A stretch of DNA of 5,706 bases from Desulfatirhabdium butyrativorans (GTDB lineage: Bacteria > Desulfobacterota > Desulfobacteria > Desulfobacterales > DYRK01), in contig DYRK01000316.1 of the NCBI GenBank assembly GCA_020718785.1, positions 1,241 through 6,946 of the forward strand. Reading direction: 5' to 3'. Positions 5,155 to 5,706 of this stretch are shown in pieces. Every line of letters starts with the position of its first letter. Positions within the stretch are counted from its first letter, which is position 1. The notes under the pieces are model-generated. The model ran no database searches. It saw nothing but the letters and a program-made list of their open reading frames with translations, and was not told the DNA's origin. Both the position numbers and the translations under genes were made by a program.

Positions 5155-5209
5155 GCATAACAACGAGGTCAGTGGCGGCGTTAGCCGCCCACTGCACCGA
5201 CTGGTCAGG
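5155..5209 (-). repeat. attC-like imperfect hairpin or dispersed repeat
   Basis: AGTGGCGGC (5171-5179) and GCCGCCCACT (5184-5193) pair with one bulged base around GTTA. The stem extends through GGT/ACC with a second bulge. On the minus strand it begins GCCTGAC (5209-5203) and ends GTTATGC (5161-5155), roughly the R'' and R' core boxes of an integron attC site, and the bulges recall attC extrahelical bases. The R'' box has one mismatch to RYYYAAC and R' one to GTTRRRY. No integrase is in the window. A dispersed non-integron repeat is equally possible. Confidence 0.4.
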
Positions 5210-5289
5210 CATTTTTTTATTCGGTAAATTTCCAAACATCTGTAAACAGAAAATGATCGAATGTCGGGAGTCCTGCACAAGCAGTGATG

Positions 5290-5316
5290 AATTTTATTCA
5301 GTTTCTGAGTAAAATT
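5290..5316. repeat. 12-bp hairpin
   Basis: AATTTTATTCAG (5290-5301) pairs with CTGAGTAAAATT (5305-5316), 11 Watson-Crick pairs and one G-T wobble when transcribed from the plus strand, with a TTT loop. It has no long T run after it, so it is not a standard terminator. It is not clearly tied to any gene. Confidence 0.55.
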
Positions 5317-5595
5317 TATTTTATGTCCGATTGCTGCCGGTTCTGACAGATTGCAGAACATAGTAACACTTTTTTTCCGGTTTTCAAGGAAAAGTCCTCT
5401 TTCAGAAGCGATTTTCCGGTTTCGAGAAAACACTTCTCCTTTAAAAACAATATACAGTATTAAAAAATGTCTCAATTTTTTATCGGGAAAGAGAAGCATT
5501 ATAATGATGGATAAAATACCATATTGCTCCGATATGATTTTCAATTTTTTTGGAAAAAGAAAGTGTTTTTCTGACAAAACTGGAAATCCTCTGTC

Positions 5596-5706
5596 TTACG
5601 GTGCAGTTGAAACTCTTGATATTGTCTGTTTTTCCGTTTTCTTTTCCTGCCGGACGATGCCGCTCCGACGGAAAAACTCCTTCACAGGCAGACCAGAAAT
5701 CGGTAT
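5596..5706 (-). CDS. Possible C-terminal end of a leftward gene (partial, unrecognised)
   Basis: A minus-strand frame is open from the right edge to a TAA at 5596-5598, giving 36 residues that begin IPISGLPVKEFFRRSGIVRQ and end with a Lys/Thr/Ser-rich tail. The codon choice in the first half looks gene-like and the tail resembles a soluble protein end. I recognise no family. A plus-strand frame from an ATG at 5534 is also open to the edge, so the coding strand is uncertain. This call depends on sequence outside the window. Confidence 0.25.
   Translation of the reverse strand: MPISGLPVKEFFRRSGIVRQEKKTEKQTISRVSTAP

Larger units (their letters stand above)
4982..5595. other. 614-bp stretch without a confident gene
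   Basis: A 159-codon minus-strand frame (5098-5577) exists but reads through hairpins, has Ser/Arg/Leu-rich low-information sequence and shows no recognisable domain, so I do not call it. The stretch holds the upstream region of the antitoxin, half-site-like TTGTTATGC (5044-5052) and GCATAACAA (5155-5163), an attC-like hairpin (5155-5209) and a 12-bp hairpin (5290-5316). The remainder is AT-rich with no structure I can name. Confidence 0.6.

Noticed and set aside
5098..5577. 159-codon minus-strand open frame
   Set aside because: It runs through two hairpins, including the attC-like repeat (which yields CSGRLTPPLTS), has no domain, no good Shine-Dalgarno and irregular composition. Length alone is not enough.

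Overview
The window looks like chromosomal DNA of a Gram-negative, outer-membrane-bearing bacterium, most likely a sulfate-reducing Desulfobacterota of the Desulfonema/Desulfococcus kind. This is inference. It rests on an LpxC gene directly followed by a DUF4390 gene, a PEP-CTERM-type protein tail at the left edge, moderate GC, and abundant short palindromic repeats. No ribosomal or other phylogenetic marker is present.

Layout. Positions 1-69 are the last 22 codons of a rightward gene ending in a PEP-CTERM-like sorting tail, followed by a rho-independent terminator (88-121). Positions 122-757 hold no convincing gene but several hairpins, ending in a 26-bp inverted repeat whose right arm touches the yifB stop codon. 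Positions 758-2323 (minus) encode a full-length YifB/ComM-type Mg-chelatase-like AAA+ ATPase with a GTG start, a strong Shine-Dalgarno and a candidate promoter. The 446-bp gap between the divergent yifB and lpxC carries a truncated CGTTCCCA repeat and two long imperfect palindromes. Positions 2770-3681 (+) encode LpxC, the committed deacetylase of lipid A synthesis, with all expected zinc and catalytic residues. After 42 bp comes a secreted or membrane-anchored DUF4390 protein (3724-4296), probably co-transcribed.

Right of 4300 the DNA changes character. On the minus strand lies a decayed type II toxin-antitoxin pair (VapBC-like). The antitoxin is interrupted by a roughly 102-bp MITE-like element with 30-nt terminal inverted repeats and an apparent TA target duplication, and it carries two opposite one-base frameshifts further on. 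The PIN toxin is cut off after about 59 residues by a CGTTCCCAAGC palindrome. From 4982 to the end there is no confident gene. This stretch holds an attC-like hairpin, half-site-like sequences, another hairpin, and possibly the tail of a leftward gene entering from the right edge.

The most notable theme is repeat biology. At least two families of small palindromes occur in several copies whose stems differ by compensatory changes, one tandem pair can fold in two alternative ways just upstream of lpxC, and mobile palindromes have inserted into or against genes (vapB, vapC, the yifB stop). I see no complete new defence or biosynthetic system.
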